This document shows, in pieces, positions 13,143-23,121 of a DNA stretch of 64,000 nt. The position numbers and the translations under genes are program-made. The notes beneath the pieces were generated by a model that saw only the letters and a list, made by a program, of their open reading frames with translations, made no database searches and had not been told where the DNA came from. The first letter of the stretch is position 1; every line of letters starts with the position of its first letter. Source of the DNA: Anthoceros angustus (taxonomy: Eukaryota; Streptophyta; Anthocerotopsida; Anthocerotales; Anthocerotaceae); the NCBI GenBank assembly GCA_010909165.1, contig MU008189.1:62001-126000 (forward strand), read 5' to 3'.

Positions 13143-13249
13143 CATTACATGAATGAACAATTGGATTTTTTTTCGTGTGGTGTTTTGACATGATTTTAGG
13201 GGGCTTTTTTTGAGTTTAACATAGGCTGCATTTCCTCATAAATTTATGA

Positions 13250-13430
13250 GGCCCAACCCCTTTTTTAGGAGACAAACCCTTTTCCCATGAAACATAGTTA
13301 TACACTTAACTTTCAAGTTTAAATTACGCCTGAAGACTGACTATGAAGTCTTGAGGCGTAACCCCCTTTTTAGGAGGCAAACCCCTTTCCGAGGAATCAC
13401 TGTTATACACAAAACTTTCAAGTTTTGAAG
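13250..13430. repeat. Imperfect tandem duplication upstream of Ty3 remnant
   Basis: Two copies about 107 bp apart share the phrase CCTTTTTTAGGAG(G/A)CAAACCC followed by GTTATACAC and ACTTTCAAGTTT (about 13257-13320 and 13364-13427). It probably belongs to the adjacent retroelement. Confidence 0.5.
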
Positions 13431-13449
13431 TCAAGACTTCAAGAAGTCT

Positions 13450-15420
13450 GAAGTGAAGTCTTTGAAATTTTGGTCTCTTGAGGAGACCATACCGATTGAG
13501 CAAGTGGAGAATGAGATTATTAACAAGAAATGTCAAGGGTTCGATTCGGACATCGGAATCAGACTATGCAGCAGCCACGATGCTTGCACCCAAAAAAGAT
13601 GTTCATGGCAATTGAATGGAGAAAAGGATGTGAATGATCTCACACCTATGGATAGATATCCAATGCCCACTCCGGAAGAAATTTGAAACGCAATTGAAGA
13701 TTGCAAGGTCTTTTCAACTTTGGACTTACGGGGTGGGTTCAATCAAATAGAGATTGAGAAAGAATACAAGAAGAAGATAGCCTTCTGGGACAATAGATGC
13801 GTGTGGGAGTGGATTGTTTTTCCATTTGGATTGAAGAATGCTCCCAACGCTTTTCAAAGAGTGATGGACTATGCACTAAGAGGCTTATCATTTGCTAGAT
13901 GTTACATTGATGGTGTTTTGATATTCAGCAAGAGCATAAGGAGCATATTAAGATTGTGTTAGACAAATTGATAGAAGTGGGTCTAACTAGTTACCCTCAA
14001 AAGTGTAATTTCAGAGTTAGTAAGGTAGCATATTTATGACATTTAATAATTCCTAATGGTATTGCTCCTTGTGATGCTAAGGTTGAAGCATTTGCAAAGA
14101 TGGTACCATCCTCGGATCTAAGCACTTTACGCTCATTTCTTTAGCTAGTCAATTATTATCGCAATTTTGTAGCATATCACAGTATAGTTGTGAAGCCTAT
14201 GACAAAGCTATCAAAGAAGGATGTTGTTTGGGAATGGGGAGAAGATCAACAGAAGTCGTTTGAAGAGATCAAGGGAATCTTGATGACTCAGCGTATGTTG
14301 AAGAGACCCAATTTTGAGAATAAATTCAAGCTATACACTAATTGGAGCAAACTTGGCTGGGGAGTAGTTCTAGCGCAAGATAATGATAATGATGTAGAAC
14401 AGGTGGTAGCTTATGCAAGTAGGAATAATAATCTTGCTGAGAGTAACTATTCCTCTTACCATGGAGAATGTTTGTCACCTATATGGGCAGTAGCACATTT
14501 CATACCTATTTGTATGACGCTCAATTTGATTTGATCACTGATCATTAACCTGTGAAGTGGCTAATGAAAAGTAAGAAGCTCACATGTAAGTTAGCAAGGT
14601 GGGCACTTATTTTGCAGGAGTACAAATTTAACAATTGAGCATAGGGTAAGAGTTAAGCATGCCAATGTAGACGTGTTGTCAAGAAATCCACTTGGATGCA
14701 ACAAGGACGAAACGGGTGCTAGACAAGATTATGATGAGAGTGATGAACTTGAGTGCAATTGAGTGGTGTCTAGATGGACATCAAGCTCGTATTTAATGAA
14801 TCTGATTGAAACACCTGCTAGTACAATAAGATTAGATATTTAGGAGGATAAGAATACACTGGAGAGAGTACAAACTAGGAATCAAAATATATTGACATCA
14901 AAGGAGAATGATAGGTTAACAAAAAGGAGTAGAAGGTATAAATGGGCGGACAACATAAAGATTGTGCCTAGACTAGAGGATAGGATAAGTTTCCTAAGGA
15001 TGCTTGCTGCATCCTTAGGAAAGTTCTCACCTTATATGCTATTGTTTGGAAGAAGACCACAACTTTTCGGAATGTTGGATAATTTATCTATGCATCACCT
15101 TTATCACCCTACAAGGTGAACACCATTGTTGAGTTAGATGACCCTAGCCAATGGCTGAAAGTAGTCAAGCATAGGGCGGAGTTATTTAAGAGAATCAAGC
15201 CTATGGCAATGGACAATTTGTTGATTGCTCAGCATAGAGATGAGTTGGGATATAGGAAAACAAAAAGTGGACATTTTAGGCCCAAAGTGAGAAAATTTGA
15301 GATGTGAGACTATGTATACTTACAAAGGAAGACTAGGACTACAATTGACACAAGTACGAGCAGGATAATATTTAAGGGTGGAGAATATAAAGGCAAGTGG
15401 AATTTTAGAGCTGAAGGGAA
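13450..15420 (+). mobile_element. Ty3-type retrotransposon pol remnant (RT, RNase H, integrase tail)
   Basis: Broken frames give, in order, LTPMDRYPMPTPEEI, FSTLDLRGGFNQIEIE and WIVFPFGLKNAPNAFQRVMD with a reverse transcriptase active site CYIDG, where the second catalytic Asp of YIDD is changed. RNase H-side blocks follow: SDLSTLRSFL, NYYRNFV and LAQDNDNDVEQVVAYASR. The integrase core is missing: the sequence jumps at about 14800-14890 to a tail with SPYMLLFGRRPQLFG and HRDELGYRKTKSGHF. Multiple stops (for example 13684 and 14036) make it inactive. Protease and gag are not seen. Confidence 0.8.
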
Positions 15421-15444
15421 GAGATGACACGACATACTCATACT

Positions 15445-15720
15445 GAGGGAGATGACCAACAAAGTTTGGTTCCCTCATCGATCTTGTATGTTGTGAGCCA
15501 CCGTCAAGAGTAGATGATGGCGAATAGGCACGATGCGGATGACGAGGAGGAGATGCTCAAGGGAAAGCATTTGATAAGTGCTAATAATGTGATCACCCAC
15601 TCATACCAAGGGAGAGGGCCAACAAAGTTTAGTTTCCTCATCGATCTTGTACGTTGTGAGCCACCATTAAGAGTGCATGATGACGAATAGCCTTGATGCG
15701 GTACAACGGGAGGAAGCGCT
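15445..15720 (+). repeat. Two-copy tandem duplication of about 150 bp at the 3' end of the Ty3 remnant
   Basis: The block CCAACAAAGTTTGGTTCCCT ... GTTGTGAGCCACC ... GCTCAAGGGAAAG at about 15450-15570 recurs diverged at about 15600-15715. The copies differ by scattered substitutions, so the duplication is old. Confidence 0.6.
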
Positions 15721-16177
15721 CAAGGAAAAGGATCAGTTGTGCACTTATATTAATATACGCTTATATCAATATTGGGGCTGGCCTCTCCACTAGAAATACA
15801 AATATAAATAAGAGATATATATATAAGAAGCTTTGCTGAATCTAAGATATTCAGAAGCAAGATTTTTGAAGCACAACACAAAATTATTGTGAAAATTAAC
15901 CTAAAATTAATGTGCAAGTTAAAAAGTTTTTTTTGATTTTTTTACGAAAGTTAAAAATACATTTGAAATTGTACAAAGGGTTTGGTTAATCCATCAAGAA
16001 ACACGTGTCTAGGACTCCAATGGAGGAACCCTATTCGTAATTGCCTCTATTTTACTATATTTGTCATCCTAATCATCCTAGTCTCTCTATATTTGTCCCC
16101 CATGTTCATAGGGTACCCCAGTTTCCTTTCGAGAGAGATGCAGCATGTTGCTAAAGGAGTCAATTTATTGTCTCTCT

Positions 16178-17104
16178 TTATGAAGAGATATATGATAAGG
16201 GATGATAAAGAAATATATGGGCTTCTAACATCTCTTCATCATGCTCCATGGATATCTCTTCATTATCCTCTAGTAACATCTCATCATCATCTATTAACTT
16301 CTGCTCATCATCCTCTATTAACATATTATCATCATTCTCCATTGACATCATATCACCATCCTCTATTAACATCTCTTCATCATCATCTATTAACATCTCA
16401 TCCTCATCCTCGATTAATATCTCATCCTCATGCTCCATTAACATCTCATCATCATCCTCGATTAACATCTCATCGTCATCCTCAATTAACATCTCATAGT
16501 CATCCTCCATTGACATCTTATAGTCATCCTCCATTGACATCTCATCATCATCCTCCATGGACATCTCATCATCGTCCTCCATTGATGTCTCATCATCATC
16601 CTCCATTGACGTCTCATCGTCATCCTCCATTGAGGTCTCATCGTCATCCTCCATTGACGTCTCATCGTCATTCTCCATTGACGTCTCATCATCATCCTCC
16701 ATTGACGTCTCATCATCATCCTCCATTGACGTCTCATCATCATCCTCCATTGACGTCTCATCATCATCCTCCATTGACGTCTCATCATCATCCTCCATTG
16801 ACATCTCATCATCATCCTCCATTGACATCTCATTGTCATCCTCGATTAACATCTCGTTATCATCTTCCAACTCAAATATTCTCCTTCTACGATTTTTCAA
16901 CCATTCCATGAGACATGGACATTTTGCTATGAAATTCTTTAACCATGGCATAAGGTATATCTCGTGAAAAAAGAGAGGATCTGCATTCATTTCTGTGATC
17001 TCTTTTTTAATTCTCTTTGTGCATATGTCACAATGCATTATAATTGCAAAATTGTGCAAAATTATTTTCACAGTTGCTTCTCGAATTACATCATTATAAT
17101 CCAT
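16178..17104 (-). CDS. Hypothetical acidic repeat protein encoded by a minisatellite
   Basis: The first in-frame ATG is at 17104 and the frame stays open for 308 codons. The N-terminal part of about 85 residues is non-repetitive (MDYNDVIREATV, a CDIC motif, then basic NRRRRIFE). It is followed by about 26 imperfect eight-residue repeats of the type DDDETSME, shifting to DDEMLIE towards the C-terminus. In this frame many repeat-to-repeat changes are synonymous GAT/GAC, whereas in the plus-strand frame the same changes alter residues, so if any frame is coding it is this one. I recognise no family. It may be only the by-product of a 24-bp minisatellite in transposon-rich DNA. Confidence 0.3.
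   Translation of the reverse strand: MDYNDVIREATVKIILHNFAIIMHCDICTKRIKKEITEMNADPLFFHEIYLMPWLKNFIAKCPCLMEWLKNRRRRIFELEDDNEMLIEDDNEMSMEDDDEMSMEDDDETSMEDDDETSMEDDDETSMEDDDETSMEDDDETSMENDDETSMEDDDETSMEDDDETSMEDDDETSMEDDDEMSMEDDDEMSMEDDYKMSMEDDYEMLIEDDDEMLIEDDDEMLMEHEDEILIEDEDEMLIDDDEEMLIEDGDMMSMENDDNMLIEDDEQKLIDDDEMLLEDNEEISMEHDEEMLEAHIFLYHPLSYISS
16222..16870. repeat. 24-bp minisatellite, about 26 units
   Basis: The unit is CATCTCATCATCATCCTCCA TTGA with variants (ACGTCT, ATGTCT, GAGGTCT, ATTAACATCT). The centre (16560-16860) is the most uniform and the left end the most diverged. The length is a multiple of three, so frames remain open on both strands. Confidence 0.9.
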
Positions 17105-17131
17105 TTTAAAAAGCTTAACTAGGTGTACCAA

Positions 17132-18881
17132 AATGGGGGATCTTCTTTAGGGGTGTGTTTCACCAATCCCTTCAAGATGGCTAGCTTCACAATATTTTCG
17201 CAAATATCAACTTGCTCACGCAAGGAGTAATCAACTTTACCCTCTCCTCCGCCCCACCTAGGAGCTTATCTCCAATCACAAACATATTGGGAGCTCAATT
17301 CACATGCCTACTAGATATAACAACACAGACTTTTCGAGGGAGCCTTAATATGTTAGCATGCCACCATACAATCAGCTGGCCAAGCTCTCATGTTTAAGTT
17401 CTATTGAAACTCAGCGAAAATCAAGATACTCTCAAGTCATGTTCAAGTTCTATTTATACTTAGTGACCATCAAGATATTTAATGTTTCAAAGAAATAGGT
17501 AGAAAAGAATAAAAAAAGAAGTTACCGTGTAGACAAGAATCATAAATAGAAGTCATTGGATAGAAAAGAAGCATAAAAGGAAGTTACTGGGTAGTCAAGA
17601 ATTAAAAAAGGAAGTTATTGGGTAGACAAGAATTAAAAAAAGAAACTGATTACTTACCTAATAAGAACTTAAACCCTAAACCCTAATTTGTTGCTTAATA
17701 AATTTTATGGATAATAAAATTTACTAAAATATATGGCAGCGCATTTCTACACATGACATGGTTTCCAATGCCAGGAAGAGTGGATTCTTTCTTGTCGGAG
17801 AGCGGCCAAAAACTTTGCCTAATACCGTTTCTTTCAAGGCTGACCTATTTCTGACCCAGAGGGACTAGGTCTCTATTGCAAATATGCTTGTAAGAGTCTT
17901 TGTGAGCATGTCATCATCAATTCTCCATGCACTATAGCCAAGTACACACGCATGTGAGAAGGCCATGCTTTCATTCTCCTTGTTTTTGAGACTCACGAAA
18001 TATGGGCAAGGACTTCTCGAGGTTTATAAGGCTTGGGCTAAAGCATACCACATCCACAAAAATGGGGTAGGTCTCCTCTTGACTTCTCGAGGTTTATCAA
18101 GGCTTGGGCTAAAGCATACCACATCCCCAAAAATGGGGTAGGTCTCCTCCTCTGCATGTGGTGGCTTTCTTCCGGCAACGTGTATTCATTGCTCTTCAAA
18201 GGGCATTGGCAAACACAATTTTTAAGGCAACTTCAATCGCGGGGAACGTAGGATCTTCACCTTCGGTGGTTAGTAGGCTCTTCCTTATTCTAGACTATGA
18301 CATCTTAGGGGCAGTAGGTAGCTTCAAAGTAGACATTCGGGGGGCCAATCCCGTGGGCCTTGGGGTCTCTAGGGGTTATTCCCATCGCATTGGTGGAGAG
18401 GAGACTTTCCATCTCTGCATATTTATAAATCTCCACGTTAACAAAATAATCTGGAAAGTTTGATTCTATGATTGGGCTAGCCTTGAATACGCACACAGTG
18501 CCTAGTGTATGCACATACCTTAGGAGGCTATGGTTTTGGGCGCCCTCCACAAAAAGGTTATTTTTTTTCAAAAGGTGAAATTTCAATATGTATTAAAATA
18601 ATGATAATTTATAGGATTTAAAACATAATAAAAGAATATTTTATGAATTAAACTAATAAACCCTTCAAGAACCTCAACAAAGTATTTAGGTCGAGACAAC
18701 TACCAACCTATAGAAACTTCAAAACATTTTCACTCTGGTTCTAGGTACTTGCTTACCAAAGATGGCTAACCCTAAACATTCGTATCGATTTCACACCACT
18801 TTAGGGTACTTTCTTCCAATTAGGCAGTGAGAAATCAAAAAATAAAAATAAAAACACAATCGTATGTAGTCTATATGCTAA
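17132..18881. other. Intergenic, AT-rich, with short tandem repeats
   Basis: No gene was recognised. It contains about four diverged units of about 38 bp (GAAGTTATTGGGTAGACAAG type) at 17512-17650, two telomere-like CCCTAAA units at about 17670-17686, and a two-copy 70-bp duplication at 18010-18150. Confidence 0.4.
18010..18150. repeat. Two-copy direct tandem repeat, about 70 bp
   Basis: GACTTCTCGAGGTTTAT, GGCTTGGGCTAAAGCATACC and AATGGGGTAGGTCTCCTC appear twice in succession with two or three differences. Confidence 0.8.
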
Positions 18882-20802
18882 CTAGAGATGCTTTTTATCG
18901 AACAATGTGGGCGGCAGGCGGCTGGTGGGCACAGCCCACAGTGGCTTGGCTCGAGGCAAGCTGAGTCCGAACCTCTCAGACATGTCTAGATCCTGAGGAG
19001 CCTGGCCTTCGGGCAGGCTCCATTCGAAGGCTTGCAGCAGCCTTGCAAGGCTGTAGTGCACCTGAGCAAGTGCCAGGTTCATTCCTGGACAACTCCGTCT
19101 CCCAGATCCAAACGGCAGCAGCTGGAAATGCTGGCCTCTGAAATCGATGTCAGCAGGAGCAGCCTGGTCTAGGAACCTCTCGGGCAAGAACTCCAGCGGC
19201 CTCTCCCAAACCCCTTTCGTCCGCCCGATGCTCCACGCGTTCACCAGGGTGGTGGTGTTGGCCGGGATGTGGTACCCGCTCACTTCGCATGCCTGGCCGC
19301 TCATGTGCGGCACCATCAGCGGTACCGGCGGGTGAAGCCGGAGCGTCTCCTTCACCACGGCCTGGAGGTATCGGAGGTCCGGGAGATCCGACTCCAGGAC
19401 CAGCCGGCCCTTGCCTACCACCGCGTCCAGCTCGGATTGCACCCGTTGCAATTTGCTAGGGTTCCGGAGCAGCTCTGCGAAGGTCCATTCCAATGTTGTT
19501 GCTGTGGTTTCCGCCCCCGCCGAGAACATCTCCTGCATGATGGTATCGTCGGTTTAGGTTACCATGTTTGGATGCACTGTGTTGCAAATGTGGGGTTGCA
19601 CCTATGGGAGTTGAGGACTGCTCTTACCATGAAGAGAGATTTCATGACCTGTGGGTCCAAGTTCGCAGCACCGTCCTCTCCTGGGACGGAGAGCAGGAGG
19701 CTTATGAAATCTCTACCGGGACGGTCTTGGCCGTTGTAGCTCTCGCGTTCTTTCAAGACAGCGTCCATGAAGGAGTTGAGCTGCTTCTGCACCTTCGTCA
19801 TCCTGGCCTTGTTGGTCGTGAGGTTGTCCAGGAATCCCAGCCATGGGACGAAGTCTCGGATCAGAGGAGCTGCGGAGAGGAAGAAAATTTCATCCACCAG
19901 GGCTTTTATCTCGGAGGCCTGATTCTGAGCCATGGAGTGCACACCAGGTATGGTACCAGGCCTGCTCCAAGTCAGTCCATTTGAAGTGCTGAAATATTGC
20001 TTGCAAGGAAGGATTTTGCCACGCACCTGTTGAGATGGTGATGAGTTCCTTGCGTCGGACTCGGTGTAGAAGCAGATCCTCTTGCTCATCAGGATGCGTG
20101 ACATCAGGTTCATGATCAAGTAGGATGATGTCTGTTTCAGGTCCACTGCACCAGTGCCGTCCTCCAGGATACACTTCACCAGGTTGCCAACCTCTTCTTC
20201 CCGGACATACTGGAACTGCTCAACTCTCTTAACCGTCAGAAGCTCCAAGGTAGCCAGCTTCCTAAGTCCATTGATGTTCAAAAACGATGAATGGCCTTTT
20301 ACGCATATCTGCTTTCCTAAGAGCTCATTGAAATCTGACCTACAAGCAGTGTACGTAAGGGATGAAAAGCTGAGGCTTGAGCTACAGTTGGTACTAACTT
20401 GAGAAATCTCCAATGGGGGCCGTAGGAGACGAATGTTATGGAGTGATTTCCGAAGCCCATGATGTCAACCACACTGGCATAAGGTCGGTAGGAGAATTCT
20501 TGGTCCCGATCCTTGAGCACCTCTTTGGCAACCTCGGGAGAGGAAACCACAATAGCCTGCTTCGAGCCGAGCCTGAGAGACATGATGGGGCCATACTCCT
20601 GCGCCAGCCGGTGCAACTCCTGGTGGGGAAGGTGGGTGGAGGCAAAAATGCCTAGATTTCCAAACACTGGCACTCCCCAGGGGCCTGGTGGGAGCCTGGC
20701 CTTGGACTGTCTCTGCTGGTTGAAGAGCAGGAAGGATAGGGCCGTCAAGGCAATGAGAAGCAGGACCGTCCATCCGTCCCAGCTCACAGGTGCTGTCTCC
20801 AT
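18882..20802 (-). CDS. Cytochrome P450, A-type (CYP71-clan-like), four exons
   Basis: This is an ER-anchored haem monooxygenase; the substrate cannot be told from sequence. The model is exon 1 20802-20399, exon 2 20261-20027, exon 3 19924-19628 and exon 4 19532-18882, with GT-AG introns of 137, 102 and 95 nt. All phases close, giving 528 residues, a normal P450 length. Visible landmarks are the N-terminal membrane anchor (LLLIALTALSFLLF), the proline hinge LPPGPWGVPVFGNL, WRFLKKLATLELL after the first intron, the I-helix AGAETTATTLEW, the K-helix ETLR, the PERF motif LPERFLD and the haem ligand loop PFGSGRRSCPG. The second intron is 102 nt, a multiple of three with no stop, so retention would insert 34 residues. 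Intact in appearance. Confidence 0.93.
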
Positions 20803-20842
20803 CTGTTTCTCCAGGGGAAATGAAGTACCTGCCTGCCGTCAC

Positions 20843-21490
20843 TGAACTATAAGAGCGGGCTCCATGGCCCTACTTTTGAGGTGTACACGCAGATTTGGTG
20901 AGTTACCTCATTGGTTGGCTGGAGTTGGGCCGCGCAGATACCGAAAGAGTTTCCGTCAGCATGGTAAGTATGGGCCTGTCACTCGTCATAATCTTTAGCT
21001 GACGTGCAGTTCTCTGCTTCTCGCAACTTTTGGGAAAAGTCAGTTCTGTGCTTCTCGCAACTCTTGGGAATGGTTGGGAGTCTGCAGAAACCCTTCAGGG
21101 AGGTGCGCATCACGGGAGTGAGGAATGAAACAAACTTGTCCACGATCACGGGAGGTGAACAATGGAACTTATTTGTACACAATGCTGCAAGAAGTCAGTT
21201 GATATGGTGTGATTTATCAAATGTGTGATTAATCAAATCCAGAACAATTCGTCCTTCCGAAGAGGGCATCCTGATTTTCCTTGTGATCCTCGTCCTATGT
21301 GTATCTACGTATGGATGTATTGCCGAGGATCCCTACATATATACGTACCATGTATAGGGACACGCGTAACTACTTCCTTGTGGTTGCGCGATTTGACGTG
21401 AGAGTTCTCCTGAAATAATTCTCTTCAATGATAAACACCTGTCGAACTTGACATTGTACTCCACAGAGCCAACTTGACATTATACTCTAT
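20843..21490. other. Upstream region of the P450 gene
   Basis: Presumed promoter side of the minus-strand P450 gene. No conserved element was recognised. A short direct repeat (GCAGTTCTCTGCTTCTCGCAACT and a similar block) occurs at about 21005-21065. Confidence 0.3.
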
Positions 21491-21494
21491 AGAG

Positions 21495-21746
21495 CCGACG
21501 CAGCAATGTCCATATGGCAGCCCTTATTCTCGGGCAAAGATAAAGCCGACGCAGCAATGTATGGCAGCCTTTACATTGCTGCCTTATTCTCGGGCAAAGA
21601 TAAAGCCGACGCAGCAATGTATGGCCGCCCTTATTCTCGGGCAAAGATAAAGCCGACGCAGCAATGTATGGCAGCCCTTATTCTCGGGCAAAGATAAAGC
21701 CGAAGCAGCAATGTACGGCAACCTTTATCCTCGGGCAAAGATAAAA
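21495..21746 (+). repeat. Tandem array of five 47-60 bp units
   Basis: Units begin GCCGACGCAGCAATGTATGG and end TTCTCGGGCAAAGATAAA. Three are exactly 47 bp (21606, 21653 and 21700); the first two are longer through small insertions. Diverged half-units (TTCTCGRAYAAAGGTAAAG) continue to about 21845. It is not a CRISPR array, since the units are contiguous without unique spacers. Confidence 0.85.
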
Positions 21747-23121
21747 TATTCTCGAACAAAGGTAAAGGTGGAGAGTTTTAGTGGATGAGTACGGTAGCCT
21801 TTATTCTCGGATAAAGGTAAAGTATTTTGGAATAAAGATAAAGGTCCCCGGGGAGTTTTAGTGGGTGAGGGAGTTTTCCCCAAGTCCCACATAACCTGGG
21901 ATGGTATATAGGCACATATTCAGACGTCCTCAGGAAGGGTATAATCTCTTCCTATGGTATCTAGGTACGTATTTAGATGTCCTCGGAAGGGTATTATCTT
22001 TCCTGTTGGGATGATACGATATGCAACGTAGGGGAATCAGAACCCTTGCTCAAGATTTCTCCACGGGGTTGTTTTGATTTATTTTCAATATACCAATTTA
22101 AAAACAAAACACTCTCCATAGAACGCCGCTTTAAGACATACTCTCCTCCAGCACTGGTCAGGGACCAGGGTCACAGTCTCCACTCGCAGGAGCTCTACAG
22201 TGTCTTCTCCAATCTGTGCATGAACCTGTCTTCCCAATCTCTAAACCTAAGGTGCCAACACTTGCACATGCCTGCAGGGGGCTCTCGAGTATGGCAGAAT
22301 CGCGCCACGATGCCTCCTTCTTGCACAGCCCTCCAGAGACGAAGGGCATCCTGCACCACATCCCTCTCACCACACATTTTATCAGCACAGCATGAAAGAG
22401 AGAGCGAGCTATCCAGCAGCCTGGGATCCAGGAAGGCCGTTTCCGTGAAAGAGTTCTTGTCCCTGTTGTTGAACAAAGGGCAACTCTCCAGGCAGCCATG
22501 AAGCTGCAGACACTGAGCTATATCTAGATGCGGAATTCATTGCCCTGATATCCACATCCACAAGCAAGCCGCATTGTCATCATGGTCCTCCAGGAACAGT
22601 CGACAGCATTCTGCACTTCATGCAATAGTTTTGAAGATGGAAAATGGCTGGAAGGTGCATGCCTGATGACGAAGTGCCACCGTCAGTGCATGCCCGATGA
22701 GGAAGAAAGGAAGAGAAAAGTGCTACTGCACGGAAACTGTCTGCAGCTGTGTGTGCCAGGATTCAACAGACTCGCTGGTTGTGATCCCGTCTCTCAGAGG
22801 CTCAACTGGGCACACAGTATGCGCATGCAGCGCAGTTACAGGACTGCTTGAACAATTTTGCTTCCGTTGCACGCTAGCTAGCCTTCTCCTCTCCTCTCTG
22901 CTTCAGCACTGTCACTGTGTGCTGGCTTTCGCCATACGGCAATCAGATCTTGTGGGAGCGGTTTTGCACTTGGTGGTGAGACCATCTTCGTATCGTCTTG
23001 GGCGTGCTGCATTTGCTTTCGCATCTGCATTGCACGCATTTTTGGTGCAAATTGAGGAGAAGGCGGAGCCACTTTTCAAGAGAAAAGGGGGAAGGGGGAG
23101 CGCACGGCGAGAAGCGCACTC
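21747..23121. other. Intergenic; no gene recognised
   Basis: Two related blocks ending TCCTC(A)GGAAGGGTAT(A/T)ATCT lie at 21925-22000. Open frames on both strands at 22158-22500 (for example a minus frame beginning MFNNRDKNSFTETAFL at 22476) show no family I know. The last few hundred bases form the 5' region of the isopropylmalate synthase gene. Confidence 0.35.

Noticed and set aside
15982-16911. Plus-strand open frame of 309 codons rich in HHPPLTS repeats
   Set aside because: It is the other strand of the 24-bp minisatellite. Open only because the unit is a multiple of three without stops, and its residue changes are nonsynonymous compared with the minus frame.
17670-17690. Telomere-type CCCTAAA units
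   Set aside because: Only two units in AT-rich DNA. Not enough to call an interstitial telomere.
21495-21746. Possible CRISPR-like array
   Set aside because: Units are contiguous tandem repeats with no unique spacers, in a plant nuclear context.
22158-22500. Minus-strand open frames of 93 and 113 codons upstream of isopropylmalate synthase
   Set aside because: No recognisable family and no supporting exons. Left as unassigned.
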